NCBI RefSeq assembly: GCF_029868745.1
Contig: NZ_JARWOP010000300.1
Location: 1-56,178, forward strand
Length of the DNA stretch: 56,178 bases
DNA from: Nocardia wallacei
GTDB lineage: Bacteria; Actinomycetota; Actinomycetes; Mycobacteriales; Mycobacteriaceae
Reading direction: 5' to 3'
Both the position numbers and the translations under genes were made by a program. The notes below the pieces were generated by a model, which was not told where the DNA came from, searched no databases, and saw only the letters and a program-made list of their open reading frames with translations. This document shows, in pieces, positions 36,034 to 44,642 of this stretch; positions within the stretch are counted from its first letter, which is position 1, and each line of letters begins with the position of its first letter.

Positions 36034-36108
36034 TGTGAGGGTTCAGGAGGCGCTTGACGCGGACCGTGCAGGAGGTCCTGGACGGGTTCAGCAGCTGCTT
36101 GACGGGTC
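36034..36108. repeat. Left terminal and subterminal repeats of the IS481-type element
   Basis: The terminal repeat TGTGAGGGTTCAGGAGG is followed by GCTTGACG. About 46 bp further in, GGGTTCAG and GCTTGACG recur with the same spacing. The spacing and shared core suggest two transposase-binding sites at this end. Confidence 0.75.
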
Positions 36109-36120
36109 TGGTTTGATATT

Positions 36121-37955
36121 GTGCCCGTGGCGCACAACAGAATCGGCGAGGACGGCACGCACCGTTCCTGGGTAGTGGAGCATCGGTATCGGGCGGTGCT
36201 GGAGGTACTCGACGGCGGCGCGATTGCCGATGTCGCTCGGCAGTTCGGGACGACGCGGCAGTCGATCTACACGTGGAAGGCCCGGTATCTCGAGGCCGGG
36301 TTGGAGGGCCTGGCGGATCGCTCATCGCGGCCGCGGAACTCGCCGAGCCGTGTGCCTGTGGAGGTGGAGGCCGCGATCTGTGAGATGCGGCGGCAGCATC
36401 CGCGGTGGGGTGCGCAGCGGATCGCGTTCGAGCTGGCCGAGCGTGGTGTCCGGCCGGCGCCGAGCCGATCGACCGCGTATCGGGTGTTGGTGCGTCACGG
36501 GCTGGTCAACGAGCAGCAGCAACAGCATCGGCGCAAGTACCGGCGGTGGCAGCGCGATGCGCCGATGCGGTTGTGGCAGCTCGACATCATGGGCGGGGTG
36601 TTCCTGGCCGATGGCCGAGAATGCAAGCTGGTCACAGGAATTGACGATCACTCCCGGTTCGTGGTGATCGCTCAGGTCGTCGCCGAGCCGAGCGGACGCG
36701 CGGTCTGCCAGGCATTCACCGATGCCATGTCCCGCTATGGCGTGCCCTCGGAAGTGTTGACCGACAACGGGAAACAGTTCACCGGCCGATTCAGCAAGCC
36801 GTATCCGGCGGAGGTGTTGTTCGAGCGGATCTGCCGGGAGAACGGGATCACCGCGCGGCTGACCAAACCACGCACACCGACCACGACCGGCAAGATCGAG
36901 CGCTGGCATCAGAGTCTGCGCCGCGACTTCCTCGACGAGGCAGGCCCTTTCGCCGATCTCGCGACCGCGCAAGCAGCGATCGACGCCTGGGTGCACGGAT
37001 ACAACTACCGCCGCCCGCACCAATCGCTGCAGATGGCCACGCCCTACTCGCTGTTCCGCCCGCACCCCGGTGCCTCAGCGCTGCCACAGCCGCTGCCGGT
37101 CGCCCCGGTCATGCCGGTCCGTGTCCCTGACCGGCTCGCGGCGCGGTCGATGCGCCCAGACGGGGCCGCCGCCGGAGAAGTTCCCGATCACCGTCGACGA
37201 ACGCGAGATCGACGCAGTCGAACTGGAAATGATGATCTCCCCGGCCGGGCGGATCGTGCTGCCCGGCGGCCAAGATCTGAAATTCAGCCCGACGATGGCC
37301 GGGCGCACCGTCACGGTCTGGGCCAACGACCGCACCATCCACGTGCTGATCGGTGGCGAGCTGCTACGCACCCCGGCCGTCCCGGTTGTCGGCGACAGAC
37401 CTGGCCACCCTCGTCCTGCGCGGCGCTCGCCCCGCCGGACCCGAACCCGGGCCCTCCGCAATCCCGCGCGGGCCACTGCCTGCGGCCACGGTCGTCGAGA
37501 TCGGGCGCACCGTCGGCCGTGACGGCGATATCCAGCTCGCCGGCCACCGCATCGCGCTCGGCGCCCAGCACGCTGGCAAACGAGTCGCGCTGCGCATCGA
37601 CGGTCACCTCATGCACGTCATTGCCGACGGCCTGCTCGCCAAGACTCTCCCCGCGCCCGTCACCGTCGACCAGGTCACCAAGCTCCGCGGAGCTCGCGTC
37701 CCCGACCAGCCGCTCCCGCCCGCCCCGTCGCAGACGCCGCGCGCGCAACGGCGGGTGCCGAAGGACGGGATCATCATGGTCGCCAAGCAACGCCTCCGCG
37801 TCGGCGCCAGCCACGCCGGGAAGACGGTCATCGTCGTCATCGAAGACACCCTGTTCCGGGTGCTGCACAACGACATCGAGCTGTCCGTGCACACCCGCAA
37901 GAACCCCGGACCCATCCGGCAATACAAGGCCAGCGCCCGAACCCGAACAGCCTGA
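36121..37955 (+). pseudogene. IS481-family transposase with a C-terminal beta-rich triple repeat, frameshifted twice
   Basis: The first about 345 codons (36121 to about 37155) are an intact catalytic part. The HTH reads IADVARQFGTTRQSIYTWKA. The DDE core reads LWQLDIMGGVF, EVLTDNGKQF and TGKIERWHQSLRRDF, followed by YNYRRPHQSL. The reading then continues in a second frame (about 37155-37400: ITVDEREIDAVELEMMISPA, GGQDLKFSPTMAGRTVTVWA) and a third (about 37400-37955: VVEIGRTVGRDGDIQLAGHR, AGKRVALRIDGHLMHVIADG, then GIIMVAKQRLRVGASHAGKT and FRVLHNDIELSVHT). These three blocks repeat one beta-barrel-like pattern, G..I.L.G.....G..HAGK.V.V.I....... The frameshifts separate the extension from the catalytic part. 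The ancestor would be about 600 aa, against about 330 for standard IS481 enzymes. Confidence 0.87.
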
Positions 37956-38017
37956 ACGAAATTCGTCCACCACGTCCTGAACCCGTCAAGAACCTGGTGC
38001 GCAATCCACGCCAAGGA

Positions 38018-38034
38018 CCTCCTGAACCCTCACA
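38018..38034. repeat. Right terminal inverted repeat of the IS481-type element
   Basis: CCTCCTGAACCCTCACA is the exact reverse complement of the left terminal repeat at 36034-36050. Read inwards it continues into a second GGGTTCAGG copy near 37972-37987. Confidence 0.9.
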
Positions 38035-38575
38035 CTGTCACAAGCGCCCGGTGCACGTCTCGACGGCCGGAACTGCTCGCAACGTGACAGACCGCGGATC
38101 GTATCAACAGCAGCAACTGCTGGGAGCGCCTGCGCTGCGAGTGTGGCCGGGGCAGCGAGTGTCCGGCCGCTCAGCAACGGCTACTCGCCGCGGCGAGACA
38201 GACACACCGTTCGCGCCGAGATTTGCCGCCCGGCCCACCACGTGCGACACCGGGACGGGCCGACGACGCAGGAGTCGCCCCCGGCGCTCCGCCGTCGGCC
38301 CGTCGCAGCGAGTTCCAGCAGCCCCGCCCAAGTTAATCTCCGTCAGGAACTCGAGTGCGCCGAATACCAGTCCGGGGTTCCACTGCCATCGGCCCCGTGG
38401 CGACTCCGACAGCCAGGCCCGTCGGAGTGACTCCACCGGAAGACACCACCCGCAGCGCGTGCCCGCTTGCACCACACGTTCGATGTTGACCTCTCCACCA
38501 CCGAATAGGTCTCCCGCTGGTGAGGCCAGGCGGCGGCGATCATGGCGCAGTTCCTGCCCGAGAGGGACGCCGCGC
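38035..38575. other. Gene-poor gap after the IS481-type element
   Basis: About 540 bp. Several frames are open on both strands, but none has a plausible start with ribosome site or a recognisable family. A minus-strand frame around 38150-38420 has moderate codon bias and could be a decayed gene. Nothing can be named. Confidence 0.35.
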
Positions 38576-39139
38576 TCAGGCGCGGGGGATGTCCTTGCCG
38601 GTCGGCCGGTACTCGATCAGTAGCAGCTTGCCGTCGAGAACCCGCTGCTCGACCAGATCGAGTTCGCCGGCAGTAACACCAGCGAAGGCGGACTCACGTC
38701 CGGCATCCCCAGCGAACAGCGGAAACATGACGAGCCGGAGCCGGTCGACCAAGCCGGCATCCAGAAGCTGCCGCGCGATCGAGAGACTGCCCCAGGTGCG
38801 CAGTGGAACGTCGCCGTTCGCCTTCAAGTCCGCGACCTCTTCGATCAGATCACAACTGATGCGGGTGTTCGGCCAGTCGACCTGTTTCAGAGTGGATGAG
38901 AACACCACCTTCTCCAGTTTCATGACCTCGTCATAGGTCTCTCCCCACGCCTCGTCGGGCAGGGCCATGAACGCCTCGTAGGTGCGCCGACCCATGATGA
39001 CGCGCTGCGGGGCCGCCGATTCGGTGGCGACCCACTCCGCGAGCTCGGGGCCGAAGTATCCGAAGTATCCCGGCAGCCCCTCGCCACCCGCCCATCCATC
39101 GACCGACTCGAAGATGTCGATCGTCACCGTGCTTGCCAT
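38576..39139 (-). CDS. DHFR/RibD-C-domain reductase family protein
   Basis: 187 aa. It shows the pattern of 'dihydrofolate reductase family' proteins in actinobacteria: an N-terminal strand with SVDGW, the cofactor-binding VIMGRRTYEAFM, KVVFSSTLKQVDW, the GSLSIARQLLDAGLVDRLRL segment that gives the RibD C-terminal signature, and a closing LLLIEYRP. They are NADPH-dependent reductases of mostly unknown substrate and not the housekeeping FolA. ATG 39139 has AAGGGA upstream. It is divergent from the HxlR regulator with a 98-bp operator region, so it is probably controlled by it. Confidence 0.88.
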   Translation of the reverse strand: MASTVTIDIFESVDGWAGGEGLPGYFGYFGPELAEWVATESAAPQRVIMGRRTYEAFMALPDEAWGETYDEVMKLEKVVFSSTLKQVDWPNTRISCDLIEEVADLKANGDVPLRTWGSLSIARQLLDAGLVDRLRLVMFPLFAGDAGRESAFAGVTAGELDLVEQRVLDGKLLLIEYRPTGKDIPRA

Positions 39140-39182
39140 CTCAGTTCCCTTCTCGAAGACACCAGTGGCGCCACATGAACCT

Positions 39183-39218
39183 ACTTCAATAGATGAAGTA
39201 GACTGTACTATATGAAGT
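39183..39218. promoter_or_regulatory. Candidate HxlR operator
   Basis: In the AT-rich spacer between the divergent reductase and hxlR genes, ACTTCA (39183-39188) and TGAAGT (39194-39199) form an inverted repeat with a 5-bp spacer. TGAAGT recurs as a direct repeat at 39213-39218, and an imperfect AGTA-n5-TACT palindrome lies between them. The spacing puts the sites 20-50 bp before both start codons. Confidence 0.6.
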
Positions 39219-39237
39219 CAAGTGGTACGCTTGCGCC

Positions 39238-39903
39238 ATGCGAAACCGCGAGTACGGACAGTTCTGTGGGCTGGCGCGAGCCGCCGAGGTCCTCGGGCAG
39301 CGCTGGACACTGTTGATCCTGCGTGACCTGCTGGTCGGCCCACGGCGCTATTCCGACCTGGCCCGAGGGCTGCCCGGCATCCCGTCCAAGCTGCTCGCCA
39401 CTCGCCTGAAAGAGCTGGAACAAGACGGCCTCGTTGTCCGAGAGGCGCGAAGCGGCTCGGATCGTTCGATCGTCTACGTCGTCACACCACGGGGTGCGGA
39501 GCTCCAGCCCGCACTCGACGCCCTTTCCCGCTGGGGTGCGGGCGAGATGCGTGCCCCCCGTGAGGGTGAGGTCGTCACCGAGGCCGTTCTGGTCTCCGGC
39601 CTCCGGGTCGCAGCCGAAAGCGGCACAGTGCCGGCGCGACGGCTGACATTCACGGTCAAGATCTCGGGCGCCGTCGCACATGCACTGGTTGCGGATGGGA
39701 TCGTCGAGGTGGCCCCGGGCGAGTACCCGAATTCCGACCTGACCATCACCGGAGGGCCGGGGTTCCGCGATCTGCTGGCCGGCACACTGGACCCGCAAGC
39801 TGCGGTGACCGAAGGTGCGGTCGAACTCGAAGGAGATCCCACACTCCTCGCAGACTTCACCTCGATCTTCACCGTTCCCTACACCACGGCCACAGGGACC
39901 TGA
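39238..39903 (+). CDS. HxlR-family winged-helix regulator with SCP2-like C-terminal domain
   Basis: 221 aa. The HxlR wHTH occupies residues 1-100: YGQFCGLARAAEVLGQRWTL, LILRDLLVGPRRYSDLARGL, PGIPSKLLATRLKELEQDGL and the wing YVVTPRGAEL. The second half (about 130-215), with FTVKISGAVAHALVADG, DLTITGGPGFRDLLAGTLDP and VTEGAVELEGDPTLL, resembles the sterol-carrier-protein-2-like ligand domain that is often attached to actinobacterial HxlR proteins. It likely senses a hydrophobic or reactive small molecule and controls the divergent reductase. Confidence 0.9.
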   Translation: MRNREYGQFCGLARAAEVLGQRWTLLILRDLLVGPRRYSDLARGLPGIPSKLLATRLKELEQDGLVVREARSGSDRSIVYVVTPRGAELQPALDALSRWGAGEMRAPREGEVVTEAVLVSGLRVAAESGTVPARRLTFTVKISGAVAHALVADGIVEVAPGEYPNSDLTITGGPGFRDLLAGTLDPQAAVTEGAVELEGDPTLLADFTSIFTVPYTTATGT

Positions 39904-39941
39904 CCTGTGAGTTTCGGATCGAATTCCCATCGCCCCGACTT

Positions 39942-40203
39942 TTACCGGTACGCACTGATGTCAGCAGAGGTGAACCAGCCGGGCTCCTCACGGCGGCCAC
40001 CCGAACCCGACGCGACATAGAGCCGCTTCCCGTCCGGCGATACGGCCAGATGACCGAGAGGGAAGTCGAATCGGATCTGGCCGACGACAGTTCCGCTGCG
40101 AGTATCGAGCACTGTGACAAATCCATGATCGGCGCTGAGCTCGCGAAGACTCTCGTGCGCGATCAACAGGAATCGGCCGTTCGGCGAGAGTGATCGGTCG
40201 GCG
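39942..40203 (-). pseudogene. C-terminal piece of a YVTN/beta-propeller protein
   Basis: The minus-strand frame reads SLSPNGRFLLIAHESLREL, then GFVTVLDTRSGTVVGQIRFD and FPLGHLAVSPDGKRLYVASG. These are two blades of a YVTN-type beta-propeller, ending at a normal stop. Upstream (towards 40225) the similarity ends where the plus-strand ACP fragment begins, so the gene lacks its N-terminal blades and start. It is a truncated relic. Confidence 0.7.
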
Positions 40204-40224
40204 AAGGGAGCCGGGGCGCAACCG

Positions 40225-40551
40225 ATGCCGGATATCAGAACCCGCCTCACCGGACGTGCGCCAGACGACCAGGTCCGCATACTGGTGCAGTTGGTCTGTG
40301 ACCATGCGACTGTTGTGCTGGCTCATGACTCGGGTGAGGACATCGAACCCCGTCGGCCGCTTTTCGAACTCGGTTCGGATTCGCTGACCGCGGTCGAACT
40401 CTGCAACCGCCTCGAGACGGTTACCGGTCTGCGCCTGCCACTCGCCACCATTTTCCAGTATCGGACCGCGACGGAGCTGGCACACCATCTTCACTCCGAA
40501 ATCATGGGTACCCGCCTCGAGGCAGCTGCCGACCGCGATACACCGCCATAG
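40225..40551 (+). CDS. Type I PKS acyl-carrier-protein fragment
   Basis: 108 aa. A full ACP: DDQVRILVQLVCDHATVVLA, EPRRPLFELGSDSLTAVELC with the phosphopantetheine Ser in G-S-D-S-L, and RLPLATIFQYRTATELAHHL. The sequence class is that of modular type I PKS ACPs, unlike the ACP of the intact PKS in this window. The residues before it look like the usual post-KR linker, so the frame was probably the end of a large PKS cut off at about 40225. The ATG at 40225 lacks a well-placed ribosome site. It could be expressed as a free ACP but is more likely a remnant, given the AT relic just downstream. Confidence 0.75.
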   Translation: MPDIRTRLTGRAPDDQVRILVQLVCDHATVVLAHDSGEDIEPRRPLFELGSDSLTAVELCNRLETVTGLRLPLATIFQYRTATELAHHLHSEIMGTRLEAAADRDTPP

Positions 40552-40639
40552 GGAGTAAACGAAATGCACCCTGCAATGAGTCGTAGACACCAGCCCAGCG
40601 CTGCACTGGGAAGTGCCTTGTCTGCGCGCCCACCTCTGC

Positions 40640-41000
40640 ACACGAGCATCATTCCAGTCCCGAATGTCGGCGGAGTCCGACGATGCCCTGCGCGGCTGTG
40701 CCGCACGCCTTCTCGACTACACTGGCCGACGCGGCGGTCGTCGCGGCAACGCGAGGGCGGTTGATGCAGGCGCTGCCTTTGGGTGGCGCCATGGTCGCCA
40801 TCGAAGCCGCCGAACTCGAAATCGCGGCATACCTTGGTGGGCTGGAGGGTCGAGTGGCCATTGCCGCGTTCGACGGTCGTGTCCGGCGACCGGGAACCTG
40901 TCATGGAACTCGCCTCGCACTGAAATCACGCGGCCGTAGTACGCGCCACCTCCGCGTCAGCCACGCTTTTCACTCCTCGAAAACTTCGTTTGGTGGCGAG
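40640..41000 (+). pseudogene. Relic of a modular PKS: KS-AT linker and half an AT domain
   Basis: Broken frames give SAESDDALRGCAARLLDYTG (a KS-AT linker) and then DAAVVAATRGRLMQALPLGG, AMVAIEAAELEIAAYLGGLE and GRVAIAAFDG. After a frameshift comes VVSGDREPVMELAS and, after another, RVSHAFHS. These are consecutive pieces of a PKS acyltransferase C-terminal half. HAFH is the malonyl-type specificity motif. The KS, the GHSxG nucleophile region and everything after the AT are missing, and at least three frameshifts or deletions are needed. Confidence 0.8.
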
Positions 41001-41382
41001 TTGCCGCTGGTGGAAAGGCTGCACCGCTGGAGATGGAAGGACGTCCACCGACACCTCGCGACCACACCGGTCGGTGGCATAACCGTCGGCGGACGGGATC
41101 GAACTGTTCAAACCTCGCCAAGGTGCTGATCACTCGATATCGGTATCGCGGCGACACGATCCCCAACCCTGGACCCTGGCCGACCAGGCCTGACGGCAGA
41201 CACCGTGGAGAGCCCGGTGCGTGGAGACACGCACGCCGGGTTCGGCGAGCGGCTCGCAGAAACGGACCGGTGGCAACATCGGCACCGCGCTGCGGGCCCG
41301 ACTCAACCAATCGATCGACCAAGGACAACACGTACCGCTCACCGACACCACTGAGCCCGGTCTCCGCTCCCCGGCAGCCGCG
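41001..41382. other. Degraded sequence after the PKS relic
   Basis: About 380 bp in which open frames occur but none resembles a family. It may continue the decayed PKS but can no longer be aligned by eye. Confidence 0.35.
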
Positions 41383-41799
41383 CTATTGTGCGGTGGCCGC
41401 CGCTTCAGTCTGGGCATTGACAACGAGTTCCCACAGGTGCCCGTCCGGGTCGCTGAAGTACCCCATGTACGACCCGTCATACTCACCGGCCGGCCGGGCC
41501 ACAGACGCACCCGCTGCTGTCGCTCGACCAAGGATGTCGTCCAACTCCTCCTTGCTCCCGATGGCACACGAGAGGGAACAGGCACCGGGCGCAGGTAGGC
41601 GAGGCGTGATACCGGCGCGGCTCGTGTACTTCTCATACTCGCCGTACTCGATAAGGAACAGCGACAGGTTCGGCAACTCGAACGCGATGATGCTCTCATC
41701 GACCTCAGCCGGGGCCAACCCCAACCCGTCATGGTAGAACCGCAATGCCCGTTCCGAATCCGCAACGGGCAACGAGACAATGACAGTCGCAGGCTTCAT
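41383..41799 (-). CDS. VOC/glyoxalase-fold protein
   Basis: 138 aa from ATG 41799. VOC features are PATVIVSLPVADSERALRFY followed by HDGLGL, ELPNLSLFLIEYGEYEKY and GSYMGYFSDPDGHLWELV, the last being the typical D-P-D-G-x-x-W/x-E-L metal-site end of the family. ALSO typical is the A/G-rich helix LDDILGRATAAGASVARPAG. It could be a glyoxalase-like enzyme or a drug-binding resistance protein. It is isolated between PKS relics and the sugar/methyltransferase locus. Confidence 0.87.
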   Translation of the reverse strand: MKPATVIVSLPVADSERALRFYHDGLGLAPAEVDESIIAFELPNLSLFLIEYGEYEKYTSRAGITPRLPAPGACSLSCAIGSKEELDDILGRATAAGASVARPAGEYDGSYMGYFSDPDGHLWELVVNAQTEAAATAQ

Positions 41800-42327
41800 G
41801 CCCACCAAGCCGAGTCGGCACCGGCGTCAGATTGGTCGAGCCGGCCCGCAGGACCTCGTAGCCGCGGTACCGATATCGAGTGACGATCTGACGGGCCAAT
41901 CACGAAAAGTGGGCCAGAACCAGGATTCAGCTGCCGTTGACACTGCGCGCCGCAAGTACAACCCGGCTGGCAAGTGGACCCCGATCGGGGTGCGGCGATT
42001 GCTCCGGGTGACGATCGTGTACGTTGCCGCCTGCACGCCGGATCGTGATACGTCCTGGTTGCACGGCGTCCTGGACGTCAGCTTCGTCGGCGGATAGACC
42101 GAGGTAGTCGTCGCAGGCGACGAACTTCTGCCGTGCCAGGCCGACGCATTCGCGGCTGGACGGCTGATCGGGATGCGCGATCGCAACCGGTAGCCGGGGC
42201 CTGTTCGCTGGTTGTGACAACTGAGCAAGTGGAGTGGAAATGCTGGGCAGGTCATCAGTCCCCCCACGCCAGACCTGCTGGCCGCGGGTCAGAGGCGCGC
42301 GAGCCAGCCACCGACCACACCGTTGGA
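41800..42327. other. Gap between the VOC gene and the methyltransferase
   Basis: About 530 bp. No gene on either strand can be supported; the open frames have poor third-position GC and no family match I recognise. It may be decayed coding DNA like the sequence on its left. Confidence 0.35.
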
Positions 42328-43107
42328 TCAAGGCCGAGCCGGTGAGTGTGCATTGATTACAAACATTGACTTGGACAAACGCAATTCGTGTTCGGTGTCG
42401 CACGCGTCTTCCATGTCTCTCCGGGTCAGTGCAGTACCTTCGGCTGTTTCTTCGAACAACAATGTCGATGTGTAGTAGCGCAAGAATTCGTTCCGGTTGG
42501 GGAAGACAAGGCTGGCGTCGATTTTTTCGGTTTTAACACTGTCGAAACGCTCTCGTACGATGGGCAGAAATTCGTCGGAGAGTCGTGCCGCGCGGATGCG
42601 TGTGCGATCGTCTATACGTCGGCCAGTGAGGCGCTCGTTGAAATCGTATAGTTCGGGTGCATTTTCGACAGTGGGGCCGATGAGAAGCAAGTGGCCACCG
42701 TGGCGAAGAATTCGAGCTATCTCGTCGATCACGACACTCGGATCCTTGGCGTTGTAGATCGCGAAAATCGAAGCGACGAGATCGAATGTACCATTTGGGA
42801 ACGGCAGTATCTCATCCATGGACTGCTCGACCAGGGTGAGTTGGCGGTCATTGCCGTAAGACGCTCGCGCTGTTTCGAGCAATGTCTCGTCTCGGTCGAG
42901 TCCGATTACGCGACCTTCGGAGTGCACGTGCCGCAGGTAGATTCCAAGATGGTTGCCGTCACCGCAGCCGAGGTCTAGTACGGAATCCCAGCATCGATTG
43001 CTGACAAATTTCTCGATCCAGGCGGTCAGATCGAAGGTGCCGAAGAGTTTGTTCGCTCTGATTCTTGCGGCGAGTCGGTTGTCCTTTTCTTGGAAACTCA
43101 GGTCCAT
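42328..43107 (-). CDS. Class I SAM-dependent methyltransferase
   Basis: 259 aa. Motif I is SVLDLGCGDGNH, followed by the acidic end of beta-2 (VIGLDRDETLL), motif II PFPNGTFDLVASIFAIYNA and motif III ILRHGGHLLLIGPT, all of the class I Rossmann methyltransferase fold. The rest (EFLPIVRERFDSVKTEKIDA, RYYTSTLLFE) forms a substrate cap typical of small-molecule O- or N-methyltransferases. GAGG precedes the ATG. It follows the glycosyltransferase-like gene by 7 bp in the same operon. GC content is clearly lower than in the PKS region. Confidence 0.9.
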   Translation of the reverse strand: MDLSFQEKDNRLAARIRANKLFGTFDLTAWIEKFVSNRCWDSVLDLGCGDGNHLGIYLRHVHSEGRVIGLDRDETLLETARASYGNDRQLTLVEQSMDEILPFPNGTFDLVASIFAIYNAKDPSVVIDEIARILRHGGHLLLIGPTVENAPELYDFNERLTGRRIDDRTRIRAARLSDEFLPIVRERFDSVKTEKIDASLVFPNRNEFLRYYTSTLLFEETAEGTALTRRDMEDACDTEHELRLSKSMFVINAHSPARP

Positions 43108-43114
43108 GACGTCC

Positions 43115-44209
43115 TCAGCAGTTTGTCGCCGGTGTCGGGCCCGGCAGCAACATTAGGGTGTGCAGACCCAGCTGGGTGATCGCATCCGGCAAGGTCATTG
43201 TGCTGGGTAGCTGCGCCAGATACGTTGTCCACCAGTGGCGATCGCGCTTCCAGGCGTCGGTGTAGGCGATGCAGAGGGCGGGATTGATCTCGTCGTGCGC
43301 AGTGATCGCTTCCTGCACTGCGGCGTGGGCCGCGACATCGTTCTGGCCGTGCGGGTTGCGCTCTTCGAGCTTTTCGAGCAGCTCGTGCAAGAAGTTGTAT
43401 TTGGCCGATAGAAAGGACCGCCAGAAGGTTCGATCCGCGTGGCCTGGCGCGATCCCGTGGCGGATACCGCTGTGCAGTCCTTGGGCGATCACCTCTCCGA
43501 ATTCCTGGTGTGCGGCTTTTTTGGGATCATCGAAGGGCTGGTATTCGGCGTGTACGGCGCTTCCGGTCAGCGCCAGCCTGGGAAAAGAGTCATCGTCGAG
43601 AAGATACAACCAGTCGTCATTGTAGATTTCGGGAAAGAATGCAGGCCGCCGCTTGGGGGCGGTCATCAGGACACCGCCGGCCAGGAACGAGTCCGGTATT
43701 TGCCCGACTCGTTTGCATGCATGCCCGACCACCGACAGATCAGGGAATCCATGAACAGCCAATCCGGATACTGCGTACCCGTCGAGCAGGTCGGACGCGG
43801 TCTGAATGTGACCGGGGTCGTCGATCCTCACATCATCATCCAGGAAGAAAACCCTTTCCCATCCAACCAGGTGAGCGAGCACGATTCCCGTATTACGTTT
43901 CGCGCTGACTTCGACGGAGTGCCAGAGTGGCGTGCGGGAGAGCAGTTCAGCAGTGTCAAAAACCTCGGGGTGCGGTGGACAGACGTCTGCGGCGAAGTCG
44001 ATCGCCACCACCGGGACACGGCAATGAGCAGCTTGATCGACAACGTCGCGTGAGCTGATTTGCTTGCTGCAAATGACTACGAGCGTGCACCCGAGAGATT
44101 CCGCTAATCTGACATGGTGTGGCGTGCAATCGGCAGGGCGTGCTGAAGGGACCACGAGGGCGTCTACGCCGGGTTTGCAACGCAACGCTGACGGGTGGAT
44201 TTCTACCAT
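43115..44209 (-). CDS. GT-A-fold glycosyltransferase-like protein
   Basis: 364 aa from ATG 44209. The core VVAIDFAADVCPPHPEVFDT is followed by AKRNTGIVLAHLVGWERVFF and the metal-binding LDDDVRID, as expected for a nucleotide-sugar-dependent GT-A fold. SFLAGGVLMTAPKRRPAFFP and IYNDDWLYLLDDDS look like the acceptor side and catalytic acid region. It is transcribed with the methyltransferase, and a PIG-L deacetylase lies divergent, suggesting synthesis or decoration of an amino-sugar-containing molecule. No signal peptide. The exact GT family is not certain by eye. Confidence 0.75.
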   Translation of the reverse strand: MVEIHPSALRCKPGVDALVVPSARPADCTPHHVRLAESLGCTLVVICSKQISSRDVVDQAAHCRVPVVAIDFAADVCPPHPEVFDTAELLSRTPLWHSVEVSAKRNTGIVLAHLVGWERVFFLDDDVRIDDPGHIQTASDLLDGYAVSGLAVHGFPDLSVVGHACKRVGQIPDSFLAGGVLMTAPKRRPAFFPEIYNDDWLYLLDDDSFPRLALTGSAVHAEYQPFDDPKKAAHQEFGEVIAQGLHSGIRHGIAPGHADRTFWRSFLSAKYNFLHELLEKLEERNPHGQNDVAAHAAVQEAITAHDEINPALCIAYTDAWKRDRHWWTTYLAQLPSTMTLPDAITQLGLHTLMLLPGPTPATNC

Positions 44210-44222
44210 GCCGTGAAGTCCG

Positions 44223-44532
44223 CTATACGATGTCCACCGGCGGGACCCCAAAGGCTCGCGACTGCGAGGCCTCAAGCAGCGTGGTCGAACTGGTGTCCTG
44301 GTCGGCTACGCTGGCGATTACCTGGTGGGGGGTGGCCGCGATGGCCTCCCAGGCATGCCCGGCGAACTCGAACAAAGTGGCGATGATCACGAGGGACCTC
44401 CTGGAGGGTGGACTTGACGAGTGGCCCGGTTCGATCGGACAGCCCGTTGCAGAGCAGGATATTGGCTGATCCCAAGTACGCATCCTCATGGGTGGGAAGG
44501 TAACTACTCGCGTCACGTGGAAAATCTTCCAT
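44223..44532 (-). pseudogene. Frameshifted gene fragment upstream of the glycosyltransferase
   Basis: From an ATG at 44532 the minus strand reads MEDFPRDASSYLPTHEDAYL, GSANILLCNGLSDRTGPLVK and STLQEV. In the next frame it continues with LVIIATLFEFAGHAWEAIAA, TPHQVIASVADQDTSSTTLL and EASQSRAFGVPPVDIV. Both halves have coding-like composition and abut, so one gene with a frameshift near 44400 is likely. I do not recognise the family. The end lies just before the glycosyltransferase start, as in an operon. Confidence 0.4.
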
Positions 44533-44642
44533 GCCTGGGTTGGCGGGCGGAGCCTATCGAAGATTGCGTGCTCAATCGCACTGAAGGTGGCTCGCGAACG
44601 TGGTGGTATGGGTTGTCGTTGCGAAGCGGGTGTGCGAATTTG

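Larger units (their letters stand above)
36034..38034 (+). mobile_element. IS481-type element with perfect 17-bp terminal inverted repeats
   Basis: About 2.0 kb. Both ends are identified by the perfect inverted repeat TGTGAGGGTTCAGGAGG (36034-36050) and CCTCCTGAACCCTCACA (38018-38034). The GGGTTCAG-n(5)-GCTTGACG pattern that starts inside the left repeat recurs at about 36086-36108, and the right end (read inwards) has two GGGTTCAGG copies, so there are subterminal repeats that look like transposase-binding sites. At 2.0 kb it is longer than ordinary IS481 elements because its transposase has a long C-terminal extension. I found no obvious target duplication. Confidence 0.88.

Noticed and set aside
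38104..38475. Minus-strand 123-residue frame in the gap after the IS481-type element
   Set aside because: No ribosome site, no recognisable family and no neighbour support; noted only as a possible decayed gene.
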